A stretch of 33,535 nt of DNA from Basidiobolus ranarum (taxonomy: Eukaryota; Basidiobolomycota; Basidiobolomycetes; Basidiobolales): positions 1 to 33,535 of the forward strand of contig JASJQH010000073.1 in the NCBI GenBank assembly GCA_040143965.1. Reading direction: 5' to 3'. This document shows, in pieces, positions 31,124-33,535 of the stretch. Under the pieces are notes generated by a model, which saw nothing but the letters and a program-made list of their open reading frames with translations, searched no databases and was not told the origin of the DNA. Numbering within the stretch: position 1 is the stretch's first letter; every line of letters starts with the position of its first letter. A program made the translations under genes and the position numbers.

Positions 31124-32699
31124 AATCGAAGTTCTTATTTTTGTGACAATTGTGCATACCTTCTTAACCTCTCGAAGGAAACATTCACTTTAAAACTTGA
31201 CCTAATCACCTGTTGAGAATACTCCAAAGCCGTAAAGTCAGCTGACGTTAGCAGTGGCTTTCTCTCGCTTCTATGTCAGATCTTGTAAATAGTATTCGAA
31301 TGAAATCAACTCTACCTTGTGTATATACGATGAGACCACTGACTCTCCATATAATAAATTTCAAACGATCTTCCAATAAAGGGTTTTGGTTTTAATTAAT
31401 ATGACTCATTCGTAAAACATAGCCTGGGCAGTACTACCCGAGCCAAGTGACACATCCAAGGAGTAACGGGCAAGTCACATCGAACATGCTCACTGCTATT
31501 CTGTTACATCGATCATGCTTGCCACCACCCTTATTATGGTCTAATTTCATACTGCAAGCAATCTTGCTATGCTTTCAATAGCCATTCCATCGATTAACCT
31601 TTAACTGTATGACTATGCACAAGTAATGCTAGTTCAAGACAGGATGCAATAAGATCGCATTCAAGCACAGTTACGATCATTGATTTCAGGGACCAGTTGC
31701 AAATATGTTGAGCATGTTTCCTACTGATGACTCTCAAACTCGTGCTCAAATCTTTTCTAGACTAACTACGTGGATTAACCAGAAATGTGACTAATATGGT
31801 GTTTTCCCGTATTTGGGTACCAGATAACAGGATCTTGGAGAGCAGTGGTTGCTGATTGAGTTCATCTTAGTTACGCTTCATCGAGTAAATTCTCAAGCCT
31901 ACGAATAGAGGAGTCGACCTGTACAGTATATGCTATAGCAACTTGGTTGAATTCCGCTACTCATTCAGGTTGCTTGTTTGACAACAGTATTCAACGATAA
32001 TCATATTAGATTGTTCATCATGATTGACCGTGCATCATTGACCTTTATCTAAGACAATATAATGAAATTTAACGCTCTGTGTTTGCATCTCGCATTATGA
32101 TCATGTCTATTAGCTGCCATGAATTGATTTATTAAATTCTTGAAGACTATTCTACATCTCTTATCACCTACAGTAGTGATGCTGTAACTTACCAATAGTG
32201 GTGGTGCGAACTTCTACTTATACTCTGGATTAATGGTGCATTCCCTATTCTACTGTAGTTGATCGATCCATTTCTTTATTTAATATCACCACCAAGGTTA
32301 CATCTGGCGAAATAGCCAAACTATCTGTTTTGTTATTGCGAAATTTGGGAATTGCATAAGATATAAAGAAAAGGCAATTTTCCTTAGTTTTTTTTCTGTT
32401 CACCATATACAGTAGTGCCTCTTTGGGATTTACTTCTTATGGTATGCCTGTTTATGGATACAAGGAGTAACTGGCGTAAGGTGTCAGAAAGTAAGGGTAT
32501 TAAATTTGAAATGTATTACTAAATAAGTATCACTTAGGGTAAATTTAAGTGTTTCTTACCTGTCGGTATTTTACTAAACAAATCATAGATTGGCAATAAT
32601 TATACTTGAGATAATACTCTATGCAATATCATACAGCTCTCTACTGAACATTGATATAGGCTTGAGAACCAAAGATATAAAACGTTTATATTTGTTGAA
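31124..32699. other. Intergenic, no gene recognised
   Basis: 1.6 kb of AT-rich sequence after the zinc-finger gene. AATAAA near 31374 is its likely polyadenylation signal. No reading frame above chance, RNA gene or mobile element was recognised. The stretch ends where the duplicated block begins. Confidence 0.5.
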
Positions 32700-32999
32700 A
32701 ATGACATAGCTTTAGCATTTATATGGTCATATAGTTAGCTACCTAAATTTCACTGTTATTATGAGATATCTTCATGAGGAATTTTGCGTTCTATATTGAA
32801 ACTAATTTGGAAGCTCTCAAACTTGTCCAAGAGTCCCGAAGCCTTGTACACATGTTTCTCGGACCTTCCTGAACATATTCTATACGTTGCTTGACAAAAG
32901 TATAAATGTCACCTTACACTCAAATAAATTATTAAGTGAAAACCACCAATTCTTCTAGTTCTCCAAATCACTTCCAACAACTCCCAAAATACTTTAACA
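32700..32999 (+). repeat. Duplicated promoter-like block, copy A
   Basis: Diverged direct repeat of copy B (33200-33535), about 500-535 bp apart. Best conserved is the last 110 nt: TGACAAAAGTATAAATGTCA, then AAGTGAAAACCACCAATT, CACTTCCAACA and CCCAAAATACTTTAACA. AAGTATAAATG resembles a TATA box, and the downstream C/A-rich, G-poor stretch resembles a fungal 5' leader. No reading frame follows this copy, so the gene it served, if any, is gone or was never copied. Confidence 0.7.
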
Positions 33000-33199
33000 A
33001 TACTTTGGTAAACTGAACTGTTGAACTACGAATGAATATACTACAATGTTGTATATCTAGTGTTACATAACGGGAAATCCACAGTCCATTTTCTGGCTAA
33101 AACAAAGAAACCAAGAGAATTTATTTGGCATATAGATTTTTATATGTAGCATCAATGATCTGAAAAAAGCAAGGTGGCAAAGTTCATGTGTTGAAATTA

Positions 33200-33535
33200 G
33201 CATTGCCTAAACACCTATATAGTTATATATAGCTTAGTACTTAGTTATCTTACATTTTACTAAGATATTACCCATTATTCTCATAAGGAATTTACTTAAA
33301 ACATTGACACCAGCTTAGAAGTTCTCAGATATATAAATTTTTCAAACTTGTGCTAGTAGCCCAAAATTTGCACACGTATTCCTGAGATCTTCCTTAACAC
33401 ATTATACATGTTGGTTTGCTTACATCTTGACAAAAGTATAAATGTCAACTTTCTACTCAATAAATCAACAAGTGAAAACCACCAATTTCTCTAATTCTCC
33501 AAACCACTTCCAACAGGCTCCCAAATACTTTAACA
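33200..33535 (+). repeat. Duplicated promoter-like block, copy B (runs to window edge)
   Basis: Second copy of the block, with the same order of TATA-like element (AAGTATAAATGTCAAC near 33434), CAAGTGAAAACCACCAATTT, CCACTTCCAACA and AATACTTTAACA. The window ends exactly at TTTAACA, where a coding region would be expected to start. Many insertions and substitutions separate it from copy A in the left part; the leader-like right part is nearly collinear. Confidence 0.7.

Overview
This window is a gene-dense, AT-rich stretch of fungal nuclear DNA with many short spliceosomal introns, mostly 55-67 nt. The proteins point to an early-diverging ('zygomycete-grade') fungus rather than a yeast or typical ascomycete. 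The evidence is the combination of SMG1 kinase, a 4EHP-type cap-binding protein, a Grainyhead/CP2 factor, an FTS/AKTIP protein with a U12-type AT-AC intron, and a multi-intron snoRNA host gene. I cannot name the species. I see no transposon, viral element, CRISPR array or tRNA gene.

Layout: 1-832 (+) 3' part of an AKTIP/FTS-like UBC-fold gene with a minor-spliceosome intron; 1504-2302 (+) PTPMT1-type phosphatase; about 2330-3915 (-) a snoRNA host gene with little coding potential, whose six introns each hold one C/D box snoRNA; 4326-5286 (-) proteasome subunit alpha5; 5741-7594 (+) chaperonin CCT1; 8331-9356 (-) eIF4E2/4EHP; 9927-10301 (+) ribosomal protein eL22; 11036-22662 (-) the very long SMG1 gene; 23686-25699 (-) Grainyhead-like transcription factor; 27706-29143 (-) membrane-anchored PHP-domain phosphoesterase; 30590-31123 (+) two-finger C2H2 factor; 31124-33535 no gene, but a diverged duplication of what looks like a promoter and 5' leader, whose second copy runs into the right edge.

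The most striking locus is the snoRNA host gene. From 5' to 3' on the minus strand its introns carry a guide for the 18S region modified by yeast snR57, three near-identical copies of a U38/snR61-type guide (25S), a U18-type guide (25S), and a guide complementary to the 530-loop region of 18S. The three U38 copies arose by tandem duplication of an exon-intron unit. Their 19-nt terminal stems differ between copies but show compensatory changes, and the snoRNA sits at nearly the same distance from the splice sites in each intron.

Most genes are single-copy housekeeping functions: protein folding, degradation, translation and its control, and mRNA surveillance. Neighbours do not form a pathway. 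Exon boundaries given here were set by eye from reading-frame continuity, splice consensus and remembered family sequences; none has been checked against transcripts or a database.
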